From: Paenarthrobacter ureafaciens
GTDB taxonomy: Bacteria > Actinomycetota > Actinomycetes > Actinomycetales > Micrococcaceae
Length of the DNA: 64,000 nucleotides
Reading direction: 5' to 3'
NCBI RefSeq assembly: GCF_004028095.1
Contig: NZ_SBHM01000007.1
Coordinates: 992,001-1,056,000 of the forward strand
Both the position numbers and the translations under genes were made by a program. Below the pieces are notes generated by a model that made no database searches, was not told where the DNA came from, and saw only the letters and a list, made by a program, of their open reading frames with translations. Below, piece after piece: positions 1 through 8,404 of this stretch; the first letter of the stretch is position 1; every line of letters begins with the position of its first letter.

Positions 1-1
1 A

Positions 2-496
2 GCGCAGAACCTGTTCAACCAGGGCAAGACCGCCATGACCCGCTTCTGGGCCCACGCCTACCGCCAGATCCCCGCGGATTCTCCCGTGGCAGGCAAGGTG
101 GGTGCAGCTGCGATGATCGGTGGCAGCGCCGGCGTCGCGGGTGTCCCGGGACCGTGGTACCTGTCGGTTCCCAAGGCCACCAAGAACGCCGAGGCAGCTA
201 AGAAGTTCGTCAAGTGCGCCTACGACTACAACAGCACGGGTATCGACTCCAAGCTGGGCCTGGCAGCACGAATCAGCGCCTTCGAGAAGTACCAGGACCA
301 GCCGGGCTATGAGAGCTTCAAGCCGCTGATCGAGACCCTCAACGCCCCCGCCACGGCAACCCGTCCGGCAACGGCAAAGTGGCAGCAGATCGTGGACACC
401 GTCCTGATTCCGTTGCTGCAGAAGGCCGTGGCCGGAGGCGACACCTCCGCCCTCCTGGCCGACGCCAAGAAGCAGGTCCAGGACCTCCTGAAGTAA
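2..496 (+). CDS. ABC transporter sugar-binding protein, C-terminal part
   Basis: The reading frame is open from the window edge and encodes about 164 C-terminal residues of an extracellular solute-binding lipoprotein of the carbohydrate (MalE/UgpB-like) class. Typical features are a GPWYLSVPK segment, where the ligand cleft is normally re-crossed, and a late helix ending in a charged tail. The N-terminus, with signal peptide and lipobox, lies outside the window. Two MalFG-type permeases follow directly, so this is the binding protein of that importer. From the cluster, the ligand is probably a fructo-oligosaccharide or difructose anhydride (inference). Confidence 0.85.
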   Translation, partial: AQNLFNQGKTAMTRFWAHAYRQIPADSPVAGKVGAAAMIGGSAGVAGVPGPWYLSVPKATKNAEAAKKFVKCAYDYNSTGIDSKLGLAARISAFEKYQDQPGYESFKPLIETLNAPATATRPATAKWQQIVDTVLIPLLQKAVAGGDTSALLADAKKQVQDLLK

Positions 497-524
497 AGAC
501 TCCGCGGCCGGCACCACAAAGACC

Positions 525-1463
525 GTGCCGGCCGCGGCTCCAACCAGCAGAAAACAACCAGCAGAAAAGAAAACCGTGCGTATCTCCGATCGCCGCTTTG
601 CCCTCTTCCTGATGACGCCCGCGGCCCTGTTCCTGGCCGTGTTCGTCGCCTACCCGCTGTTTCGCCTGGTGGCAGACAGCTTCTTCAAGATCTCGCCGAT
701 CGCCGGCGGTCCCCGCGAGTTCGTGGGTTTCCAGAACTACGTCACCGCCTTCGCGTCCGAGGCCTTCACCAGTGCAGGCTGGCGGACCCTCGCCTACACC
801 CTGGTGGTGGTGACCCTCGAGTTCGCGCTCGGGCTCGGCATGGCCTTGCTCTTCACAACGCTCGGCAAGAAGTCACAGATCTGGCGGACCGTCTTCCTTT
901 ACCCGTTGATGATCGCGCCGATCGTGGCCGGCCTTCTGTGGAAGTTCCTGATGATCGACAACTTCGGCCTGATCGGAACCCTCCTCCACCAAGCCGGACT
1001 CCTGGAAAATCCCAACCAGATCGGCTGGTTGTCCGACCCCAACATCGTCTTGTTTTCGGTAGCGATCCCGGACATCTGGCTCACCACATCGTTCATGTGC
1101 CTCGTGCTGTTTGCGGGCCTGCAGAACATACCCGGTGACCTGATCGAAGCCGCCCGCCTCGACGGCGCACGCGCCCCGGCCCTCCTGTTCCGGATCATCA
1201 TCCCGCTGCTGCGACCCGTGATCGCCGTGGCACTGGTGGTCCGTGGAATCGACGCCGCCCGCGCTTTCGACACCATCCTCATCCAAACCAACGGCGGCCC
1301 GCAGTCGGCCTCCGAAACCATGAGCCTCCTGATCTACCGGACCATGATCCGCTTCGGCGATCCGGGTCTTGCGAGCGCCATGGGCACCATCTACCTCATC
1401 GCGATGCTCGCCGTCGCCTTCTTCGCGGTGGCCACCATCTGGCGGCCGGGAAAGGACACCTGA
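525..1463 (+). CDS. Carbohydrate ABC transporter permease (MalF/UgpA type)
   Basis: A 312-residue inner-membrane permease with about six hydrophobic spans. The cytoplasmic EAA loop reads EAARLDGARAPALLFRIIIP, the surface that docks the ATPase. It pairs with the next gene to form the translocation channel. The start is uncertain: GTG at 525 has no clear ribosome site, while GTG at 576 follows a purine-rich AGAAAAG. The stop overlaps the next start by one base (TGATG), which suggests translational coupling. No ATPase gene is nearby, so a shared MsiK-like ATPase elsewhere probably powers the system (inference from actinobacterial sugar importers). Confidence 0.93.
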   Translation: MPAAAPTSRKQPAEKKTVRISDRRFALFLMTPAALFLAVFVAYPLFRLVADSFFKISPIAGGPREFVGFQNYVTAFASEAFTSAGWRTLAYTLVVVTLEFALGLGMALLFTTLGKKSQIWRTVFLYPLMIAPIVAGLLWKFLMIDNFGLIGTLLHQAGLLENPNQIGWLSDPNIVLFSVAIPDIWLTTSFMCLVLFAGLQNIPGDLIEAARLDGARAPALLFRIIIPLLRPVIAVALVVRGIDAARAFDTILIQTNGGPQSASETMSLLIYRTMIRFGDPGLASAMGTIYLIAMLAVAFFAVATIWRPGKDT

Positions 1464-2392
1464 TGACCATGGTGAGCGCACCAAGCAAAGCCAGCCCGCC
1501 GGCGTCGAACCTTCCGGCTTCCCAGCCTCCGCGCAGGCGCCGCGGGGTCAACCGTGAAGGCCTCGAAGCAGGCCGCCGCAGCACCAGGACCATCCTGTGG
1601 ATACTGCTTGCGGCAGCCATGGTGCTTTACGGGTTCCCGTTCCTCTACTTGTTGTTCACGTCATTCAAGACGCCGATCGACACTATTGCAGTTCCGCCCA
1701 CCATCCTCCCCAAGGAATGGACGCTGGAGAACTACGTCAACGCTTTGGGCCGTGGCGGTGTGGTGGCATCGTTCATCAACAGCATCCAGACCGCGGTAAT
1801 CAGCACCCTGCTTTCACTGGTGCTGGCCATTCCTGCGGCTTACGGCATCACGCGCTACAAAACCCCGAGCGGCCGGGTGTTCATCATGGCCGCCCTGGTG
1901 ACGCGCATGGTTCCGCCGGTGGCGATCGGCATCCCGTTGGCGTCGATGATGGCCGCGGTGGGACTGGCTGACACTCCCATTGCACTGTCCATTGCGCACA
2001 CCACCATTTCCCTGCCGCTCTCCATCTGGCTCATGTCCAGCTTCTTCGAAGCCGTACCGCGGGACCTGGAGGAAGCAGCAACGGTTGACGGCTGCAGCCG
2101 GCTGGGTGCGTTGTGGCGGGTGGTGATCCCGGTAGTATCAGGCGGCATTGCAGTGACCGCGATCTTCGCCTTCCTGGCCTCATGGAACGAGTTTCTGTTT
2201 GCACTCCTGATGACCGCCATCCGTTCACAAACCACACCGGTAGTGATCGCGAACTTCCAAACCCAGTTCGGACTCGACTGGGGATCCATGACTGCACTCG
2301 CGGCGGTGTACTCGATCCCGGTGATCCTGCTGACACTGTTGCTGCAACGGAAGATCGTCGCGGGCATGACGCTCGGCGCCGTCAAGGGCTGA
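1463..2392 (+). CDS. Carbohydrate ABC transporter permease (MalG type)
   Basis: A 309-residue second permease. A hydrophilic, Pro/Arg-rich N-terminus of about 45 residues precedes the first membrane span (ILLAAAMVLYGFPFLYLL). The EAA loop reads LEEAATVDGCSRLGALWRVV. It forms the heterodimeric channel with the preceding permease, whose stop codon it overlaps. It is followed after 58 bp by a LacI-type regulator on the same strand, so the importer and regulator are likely one transcript. Confidence 0.93.
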   Translation: MTMVSAPSKASPPASNLPASQPPRRRRGVNREGLEAGRRSTRTILWILLAAAMVLYGFPFLYLLFTSFKTPIDTIAVPPTILPKEWTLENYVNALGRGGVVASFINSIQTAVISTLLSLVLAIPAAYGITRYKTPSGRVFIMAALVTRMVPPVAIGIPLASMMAAVGLADTPIALSIAHTTISLPLSIWLMSSFFEAVPRDLEEAATVDGCSRLGALWRVVIPVVSGGIAVTAIFAFLASWNEFLFALLMTAIRSQTTPVVIANFQTQFGLDWGSMTALAAVYSIPVILLTLLLQRKIVAGMTLGAVKG

Positions 2393-2450
2393 CGCAGTAG
2401 CCTACTGATAGCCCCCCAGGGCAAACCGACCATAAGGACGTGGGAGACAG

Positions 2451-3491
2451 ATGAGCAACAAGAACGTGGGCATCAAGGATGTGGCCGTCGCCGCCGGCGT
2501 GTCCGTCACGACTGTTTCCCACGTCCTCAACGATGTTTCCTACGCCAGGGTCAGCCCCGAAACCAGGGACAAGGTGAGGAGCGTTGCCGAAGAGCTCGGC
2601 TACGGTCCCAACCGCCTGGCACAAGCGCTTCGCACGCAGCGGACCGGCATGCTTGGCCTGGTGAGTGAGGAAATCGCCACCACCCCGCACGCCGGCCGGA
2701 TCATCCTCGGTGCGGATGAAGCCGCGAAGGCCCGCGGGTACAACCTGATGATCATCAACACGCCGGGCTCAGCCAGCCTCGAATCGCGGCAAGCCGACGT
2801 CCAGGCGTTGTTGGAGCGACGGGTGGACGGCATCCTGTACGCCACCATGTACCACCGCAACGTGGAACTGCCGTCCAACCTCGGCAGCGTCCCGTCGGTC
2901 CTGGTTGACTCGGTGGCGACCGCCGGGAACATCGCGGCTGTGATCCCGGACGAAGACGGAGGCGCCCGTGCCGCCGTCGGCGCCCTGTTGGAAGCCGGCC
3001 ACACGCAGATCGGTTTCATCAACAACACCGATGATGTCCCCGCCACCCGCGAGCGCCTCCATGCCTTCCGTGCCACGCTCAACGAAGCAGGGCTCGACGG
3101 CGATGGGGCACCTGTTGAGTCCGAACTCTCCGAAGTGCAGGGCGGCTACGAAGCGACCCTCCGCATCTTGTCGGGCCAAGACAGGCCGACGGCCCTGTTC
3201 TGCTACAACGACCGCATGGCGATGGGCGCCTACCGTGCCGCCGCGGAGTTGGGCCTCACCATCCCTACCGACCTTTCCGTGGTGGGTTTCGACGACCAGG
3301 AACTCATCGCCGCCAACCTCTACCCGGGGCTCACAACTGTGGCCCTGCCGCATTACGAGATGGGTGCTTGGGCTGCCGAGCACCTGATTGACGCTATTGA
3401 AGGCAAGGCGGACCTCGATCCGCTGGCCCTCCACCCGACCATCCTGGGTTGCCCTCTGGTCCGCCGCGACTCGATCGCGGCTCCCCGGTAA
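2451..3491 (+). CDS. LacI-family transcriptional regulator of the fructan cluster
   Basis: A 346-residue repressor. The N-terminal helix-turn-helix (IKDVAVAAGVSVTTVSHVLN, residues about 8-27) and hinge are followed by a periplasmic-binding-protein-like effector domain with the usual SVVGFDDQELIAANLYPGLT segment. It sits between the transporter and the GH32/kinase/GH91 genes, on the same strand. It is therefore the probable local repressor, released by a fructose-containing sugar (inference). I did not find a convincing LacI palindrome in the window; the operon promoter is upstream of base 1. Confidence 0.92.
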   Translation: MSNKNVGIKDVAVAAGVSVTTVSHVLNDVSYARVSPETRDKVRSVAEELGYGPNRLAQALRTQRTGMLGLVSEEIATTPHAGRIILGADEAAKARGYNLMIINTPGSASLESRQADVQALLERRVDGILYATMYHRNVELPSNLGSVPSVLVDSVATAGNIAAVIPDEDGGARAAVGALLEAGHTQIGFINNTDDVPATRERLHAFRATLNEAGLDGDGAPVESELSEVQGGYEATLRILSGQDRPTALFCYNDRMAMGAYRAAAELGLTIPTDLSVVGFDDQELIAANLYPGLTTVALPHYEMGAWAAEHLIDAIEGKADLDPLALHPTILGCPLVRRDSIAAPR

Positions 3492-3529
3492 GCCGCCCTT
3501 TCCACGTACTTCCAAGAGGAACGCCACAC

Positions 3530-5077
3530 ATGTCCACTAGCCTTGATGCCGCACGCCCGGAGACAGCTCCGGACAAAGATTCCGGGTTCCGGCCTGCCAT
3601 CCATTTCACGGCAAAGGACACTTGGCTCAATGACCCCAACGGCCTGGTTTTCCACGACGGCCTGTACCACCTCTTCTTCCAAAACAATCCCTCCGGCAAC
3701 GTGTGGGGCAATATGTCCTGGGGGCACGCCACGTCCGAGGATCTCCTGCATTGGACGGAGCTTCCAGTGGCTATCGCCTGCGATGAGCGCGAGGACATCT
3801 TCTCCGGAAGCGTTGTGGTGGACCACGGCAACACGTCCGGTTTCGGCACGGCTGAGGCGCCCGCTTTGGTTGCGATCTATACAAGCGCTTTCAAGCCGGG
3901 AACCGAATACAGCGGCACTCAGGCGCAGTCCCTTGCGTACAGCACCGATTCGGGAATGACCTGGCAAAAGTACGGCGGAAATCCCGTGCTCACCCGCGGC
4001 TCGGCCCACTTCCGGGACCCCAAAGTCTTCCGCTACGAAGGCGGGGGTGACGCCTATTGGGTGATGGTCGCCGTCGAAGCCCAACAACAGAAAGTTGTCC
4101 TGTACCGCTCTGATGACCTGAAATCTTGGGATTTCCTCAGCGAGTTCGGCCCGGCCAATGCCGACGAGGGCGAGTGGGAATGTCCTGACCTTTTTCCGCT
4201 GGCACTGGACGGGAACCCGGCGGACACCATGTGGGTGCTGATCGTCAACGTGAACCCCGGCGCGGTGGCCGGAGGGTCGGGCGGCCAGTACTTTGTGGGA
4301 CAGTTCGACGGCGTCCGTTTCGTTCCGGACGAAGCTGCCCTCGCCGCCCCTGCCGGGCTGTCCGCCCTGCCCGACGCGGAGGCACGCACCGAGGCGCTGC
4401 AGCACTGCCTCTGGTTGGACTGGGGACGCGACTGCTACGCATCTGTCTCCTTCAGCAATGTTCCGGGAGGCCGGCGCATCATCATCGGATGGATGAGCAA
4501 CTGGGACTACGCCAACGAGTTGCCCACTTCTCCGTGGCGTTCGGCCATGACACTCCCCCGCGAGCTTCGGCTCGTCACGGTCGAAGGCTCGCCCCGTTTG
4601 GTCCAGGAACCAGTCCTGCCCGAACTGCCGGCTGGCAGCGACCTTGAACCCGGGGATCCTCCCTTTAGCCTGCCGGACGCAGAACCGGGAAGCGCGCAGG
4701 TGATCGACGCCGAAATGCGGCTCGAAGGCGAAGGCCTGGTGGAGTTTCTGCTGTTCGGCAGCCGAGACGGCGCGCAAGGCACGTACCTTCGGTACGATCC
4801 AACCACTGCCCGGCTCACGCTGGACCGCAGGAATTCCGGAAACACCGGCTTCCACCAGAAGTTCCCGTCCGTTGAATCAGCGCCCCTTGAACTGGAAGAC
4901 GGTCTGCTCAAGTTGCTCATCGTGGCCGATCACTGCTCAGTGGAAGTGTTCGCCCAAGATGGCCGCGTTGTCCTGACGGACCTCGTCTTCCCGGACGTTC
5001 GCAGCCTGGAGAACCGGCTCACCCTGACGGACAGCCGGGCAACCCTGCTCAAACTCGCCGTTTCGAAGCTCGCTTAA
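3530..5077 (+). CDS. GH32 beta-fructofuranosidase, cytoplasmic
   Basis: A 515-residue glycoside hydrolase family 32 enzyme that cleaves terminal beta-fructosyl residues. The three family signatures are present: WLNDPNG with nucleophile D35, FRDP (R162-P164) stabilising the transition state, and WECPD with acid/base E217. A five-bladed propeller is followed by a C-terminal beta-sandwich (about residues 365-515). The ATG at 3530 is preceded by AAGAGGA at good spacing; upstream in-frame codons overlap lacI and were not used. There is no signal peptide, unlike secreted levanases and inulinases, so the substrate must be imported. It lies in one operon with a sugar kinase and a GH91 enzyme. Confidence 0.94.
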   Translation: MSTSLDAARPETAPDKDSGFRPAIHFTAKDTWLNDPNGLVFHDGLYHLFFQNNPSGNVWGNMSWGHATSEDLLHWTELPVAIACDEREDIFSGSVVVDHGNTSGFGTAEAPALVAIYTSAFKPGTEYSGTQAQSLAYSTDSGMTWQKYGGNPVLTRGSAHFRDPKVFRYEGGGDAYWVMVAVEAQQQKVVLYRSDDLKSWDFLSEFGPANADEGEWECPDLFPLALDGNPADTMWVLIVNVNPGAVAGGSGGQYFVGQFDGVRFVPDEAALAAPAGLSALPDAEARTEALQHCLWLDWGRDCYASVSFSNVPGGRRIIIGWMSNWDYANELPTSPWRSAMTLPRELRLVTVEGSPRLVQEPVLPELPAGSDLEPGDPPFSLPDAEPGSAQVIDAEMRLEGEGLVEFLLFGSRDGAQGTYLRYDPTTARLTLDRRNSGNTGFHQKFPSVESAPLELEDGLLKLLIVADHCSVEVFAQDGRVVLTDLVFPDVRSLENRLTLTDSRATLLKLAVSKLA

Positions 5078-5089
5078 GGAGGACTCCCG

Positions 5090-6037
5090 ATGCAAAGTAC
5101 CCGGCCAACCTCTGACCCCAGGAACCCGCTGGAAGTCCTGGTGGTGGGCGAAGCGATCATGGACATCGTTGTTTCAGCCCAAGGGTCCGTGGAACATCCC
5201 GGAGGATCACCAACCAATGTTGCCTACGGCTTAGGCCGGTTGGGGGTTGAAACCGCGCTTTTGACGTCGATTGGCGACGACCCCCGGGCGGCTGCCATCG
5301 AACAGCACCTCAGCGGTGCCGGCGTGACCCTCCTGCCGGGCTCCCGGCGCCCGGGCCGGACCGCGACGGCAACGGCCACGCTCGCTGACGACGGCTCAGC
5401 ACACTACGACTTTGATATCCGCTGGACCCTTCCCGGAACGGCTCCGGCCACTTTGCCCAAGATCCTGCACACGGGATCGATTGCCACCTTCCTGGCCCCC
5501 GGAGCAGCGGCCGTGAAGGAGTTGCTGCTCCAATCCCATGAGCGCTGCCTGGTGACATATGACCCGAACATCCGCCCGGCCCTCTTGGGAAGCCACGCTG
5601 AGGCCAGGAGCATCTTCGAAGAGCTGGTCCCGCTCACCGACGTGGTCAAGCTCAGCGACGAGGATGCGCAGTGGTTGTACCCGGGGGTGCACCTGGACGA
5701 CGTCCCCGGGCACATCCTCGGACTCGGCGCACGGCTGGTGGCCATCACCGCCGGGTCCCGGGGTTCAGTGCTTGCTACCGCGCAGGCCCACGCTGTGGTT
5801 CCCGCTGTCGGGTCCAAAGTGGCAGATACCATCGGCGCGGGCGATTCCTATATGTCGGCTTTGATCCATGGCCTCTTGCATCGCGGAAGCGAAGGTCTCT
5901 CAGCGTCAGTGCTGGCTTCGTTGGGTCGGACTGCGGCCAAAGCTGCCGCCATCACAGTCCGCCGGGCGGGCGCCAACCCGCCGACATTGGCCGAGCTGCA
6001 CATGGACCTGCCGGAACAGGAAGCGTTGGTCCCGTGA
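5090..6037 (+). CDS. PfkB-family sugar kinase, probable fructokinase
   Basis: A 315-residue ribokinase/PfkB-fold kinase. The N-terminal region has the first PfkB signature (GGSPTNVAYGLGRLG). The C-terminal anion-hole and catalytic-base motif reads DTIGAGDSYMSALIHG, with the Asp of GAGD as base. It starts 12 bp after the GH32 stop behind AAGGAGG. Fructose released by the neighbouring hydrolases would be trapped as fructose 6-phosphate (inference from context; PfkB members also act on ribose, adenosine and tagatose phosphate). Confidence 0.9.
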   Translation: MQSTRPTSDPRNPLEVLVVGEAIMDIVVSAQGSVEHPGGSPTNVAYGLGRLGVETALLTSIGDDPRAAAIEQHLSGAGVTLLPGSRRPGRTATATATLADDGSAHYDFDIRWTLPGTAPATLPKILHTGSIATFLAPGAAAVKELLLQSHERCLVTYDPNIRPALLGSHAEARSIFEELVPLTDVVKLSDEDAQWLYPGVHLDDVPGHILGLGARLVAITAGSRGSVLATAQAHAVVPAVGSKVADTIGAGDSYMSALIHGLLHRGSEGLSASVLASLGRTAAKAAAITVRRAGANPPTLAELHMDLPEQEALVP

Positions 6038-6096
6038 TCCACAAAGGCCCAGGAATGACCACGCTCCCAACCCACCACCCCGAGGGGATTCACACC

Positions 6097-7455
6097 ATGT
6101 CCAGCAACAACTACTACGACGTCACCACGTGGCCTGTTGGCAACCCTTTCGAGGACGTCGGAGAAGTCATCAACAGCATCATCGCCGACATCAAGCAGCG
6201 GCAAACCGCCGCGGACGTGAACGACGGCGGTAAGCCGGGTGCGGTGATCTACCTTCCGCCCGGTGATTATCGCCTGCGCACACAGGTACTGATCGACATA
6301 AGCTTCCTCAGGATCCAAGGTTCAGGGCATGGCTTCACGTCATCGAGCATCCGGTTCAACGTGCCGCAGGAAGAATGGTCCGGTTTGCACGAACTGTGGC
6401 CCGGGGGCAGCCGGATCCTGGTGGACCTCGCTGCGGGCGACTCTGCGGACGAATCAGAGGGGGCCGCTTTCCTCGTCAAGCGTGAGGGCAGCCCCCGGAT
6501 CAGTTCCGTTGAGTTCACCGACTTCTGCATCGATGGCCTGCACTTCTCACCGGACGGCTCCGCGCTCCCTGCGGAGAACACGTACGTCAACGGTAAGACC
6601 GGCATTCACGTTGCCAGCGCCAATGACTCCTTCCGCGTCAATGGCATGGGGTTCATCTACCTGGAGCATGCCCTTGCCATCCACAAAGCTGATGCGCTCT
6701 CCATCCACGACAACTTCATTGCCGAATGCGGGAACTGCATCGAACTGCGGGGATGGGGACAGGCATCCAAGATCACCGACAACCTGATCGGCGCAGGCTT
6801 CAAAGGCCATTCAATCTACGCGGAGAACCATGGCGGCCTACTGATAACGGCCAACAATGTCTTCCCCCGTGGTGCCAGCAGCGTCCACCTTTCCGGGGTC
6901 ACACGCTCAAGCGTCACTAACAACCGCCTGCACTCGTTCTACCCCGGGATGGTGATCCTTGCAGAGGGCAGCTCGGAGAACCTCGTGGCCACCAACCACT
7001 TCCTCCGCGATCACGAACCCTGGACGCCCTTCTTCGGGATCGACAACGGCTTGGACGATGACTTTGGACTGCTCAACGTCCACGGCAACCACAACTCGAT
7101 CTTCGCGAACCATTTCTCCTTGATCGTGGATTCGGAGAGCATCCGGCCCTCCGGAACAGCCCCCGTGATCATCAAGCTCGCCGAGGGTGCGGGCAACATG
7201 GTCTCCACCAACCACGTGGTGGCCAAGGACGTCCAGGCCACATCGAGCGAATCCTGCTTTGAAGCGCAGGTGGACGCACTGCTGGCAAGCCGGGCTACGG
7301 AACGACTGCAAGTGACCACCGTCCTGGTCGAATCCGCCTCTGTCCACAACACCGTCCTGGACTCCGGCAGCGAAGCACAGGTGGTGGCCGACCGGACCAC
7401 CAACGCGGTGAGGGCCACGCCGGGCATCCAATTGACGGCTACACCCGGCATGTAA
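6097..7455 (+). CDS. GH91 enzyme: intracellular difructose-anhydride hydrolase or inulin fructotransferase
   Basis: A 452-residue right-handed beta-helix protein of glycoside hydrolase family 91. Family landmarks are WPVGNP near the N-terminus, KPGAVIYLPPGDYRLRTQV, NGKTGIHVAS and IAECGNCIEL. The Asp/Glu pair 11 residues apart matches the family catalytic pair (here D205 and E216). GH91 holds inulin fructotransferases (DFA I or DFA III forming) and the related DFA III hydrolases of Arthrobacter. No signal peptide is visible, which fits the cytoplasmic hydrolase, as does the partnership with an importer, a cytoplasmic GH32 and a kinase. ATG 6097 (after GAGGGG) is preferred; in-frame ATG 6055 would add 14 residues. 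Confidence 0.88.
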   Translation: MSSNNYYDVTTWPVGNPFEDVGEVINSIIADIKQRQTAADVNDGGKPGAVIYLPPGDYRLRTQVLIDISFLRIQGSGHGFTSSSIRFNVPQEEWSGLHELWPGGSRILVDLAAGDSADESEGAAFLVKREGSPRISSVEFTDFCIDGLHFSPDGSALPAENTYVNGKTGIHVASANDSFRVNGMGFIYLEHALAIHKADALSIHDNFIAECGNCIELRGWGQASKITDNLIGAGFKGHSIYAENHGGLLITANNVFPRGASSVHLSGVTRSSVTNNRLHSFYPGMVILAEGSSENLVATNHFLRDHEPWTPFFGIDNGLDDDFGLLNVHGNHNSIFANHFSLIVDSESIRPSGTAPVIIKLAEGAGNMVSTNHVVAKDVQATSSESCFEAQVDALLASRATERLQVTTVLVESASVHNTVLDSGSEAQVVADRTTNAVRATPGIQLTATPGM

Positions 7456-7456
7456 C

Positions 7457-7502
7457 TGGCAGTAGGGGTTGTTCCCAGCGCTGGGAACAACCCCTACTGC
7501 CA
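7457..7502. terminator. Perfect 46-bp palindrome, bidirectional terminator
   Basis: A perfect inverted repeat (23-bp arms, TGGCAGTAGGGGTTGTTCCC at the left) sits between the convergent GH91 gene and the next minus-strand gene. It can end transcription from both sides. It lacks a long T tract, so termination by hairpin alone is inferred from position. Confidence 0.8.
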
Positions 7503-7503
7503 C

Positions 7504-7971
7504 TCAGATGGAGTATTCGCCTTTGATCACAAAGAACGAGCCCCGGATCTCTCCTGCCAGTTTGGACTTCTGCCGTGCGAACTTGAAGGTGCCGGCCAGT
7601 TCCGCCGGGATCTCCATGCCTTGGGAGAGCTTGAAGCCAACAGCCCGTTTGGATCCCTCATCAAGGCCGTACAGGACATTGATGGACAGGCCGGATTCGT
7701 AGAACACGTACGTCCAGCGGGTGCCTTCCACCTCAAAGGACGTGACCTCGAGGGGCCGCGACTCGATGACGAGGTCCCGCTCCTTAAGGACCCGGTTCAC
7801 GTAGTCGACGATCTCCGGGGACTCCTCCGCCGGGACCGTGGCGAAGACGTGGTTGTACTTGTTCTTGAAGTACCGCGCTTCGTTGGCCCGCAGCCCTGCG
7901 AGCGCTTCCGCGACAGGGGAAGACTCAAGCCCCGCGGTGGAGACGTTCTGGAAGTCGACGGTGTAAGGCAT
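7504..7971 (-). CDS. Conserved hypothetical protein, 155 aa
   Basis: Soluble, mixed alpha/beta protein starting MPYTVDFQNVST and ending FFVIKGEYSI. I do not recognise the family and see no signal peptide or membrane segment. The start at 7971 is supported by GGAGGAGCC just upstream; the frame stays open further 5', but that stretch has no ribosome site. It converges on the fructan operon across a shared palindrome, so it is a separate transcription unit. Confidence 0.75.
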   Translation of the reverse strand: MPYTVDFQNVSTAGLESSPVAEALAGLRANEARYFKNKYNHVFATVPAEESPEIVDYVNRVLKERDLVIESRPLEVTSFEVEGTRWTYVFYESGLSINVLYGLDEGSKRAVGFKLSQGMEIPAELAGTFKFARQKSKLAGEIRGSFFVIKGEYSI

Positions 7972-8309
7972 GGCTCCTCCTTCGTGGGTTCCTGTTTGTT
8001 GGTTCACCTTATGCCGGTGGTGGCGGGCCTTGCTTCTCCGATCCTGCTCGGGTTGCAGGCACGCGGAGTCAGTTCGGCAGCGCTGTACGGCGACTACCGC
8101 CGTCGTTGTTGACAGAGCCGGATTCAGGGCCGGAGGTTGCCGGGCAGCGTCTCTGGGTAACGCCGCCCGGGCCCCCGGCGGGACCCGATGCATGCCGCGG
8201 CCCCATCCCACAAGGGGAACTGGAGAACCGGGCATCCGTGCGGTCCTGCCGTCATTAGTAAATATGCTTACCTTCCCTCGGCACACGAGTAGTTGGTACT
8301 CATATTTCC

Positions 8310-8340
8310 GGCGGGCGCGACCTTCAACTACGCGCCCGCC
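8310..8340 (-). terminator. GC-rich hairpin downstream of the kinase gene
   Basis: A perfect 10-bp stem (GGCGGGCGCG paired with CGCGCCCGCC) around an 11-base loop. It lies about 65 bp beyond the end of the minus-strand kinase gene, in a 430-bp stretch with no other convincing gene. No T tract follows, so the terminator role is tentative. Confidence 0.45.
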
Positions 8341-8404
8341 AACTGGCAATCCGCTCCTGAACTGCGCCGATACTTCGGCTTACCCAAGGAAGGAGAGGGG
8401 GCTG

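Noticed and set aside
4650..4672. CCCGGGGATCCTCCCTTTAG inside the GH32 gene resembles the boundary motif
   Set aside because: It is within well-conserved coding sequence, lacks the CGGTrA part, and GGATCC alone occurs many times by chance in this GC-rich window.
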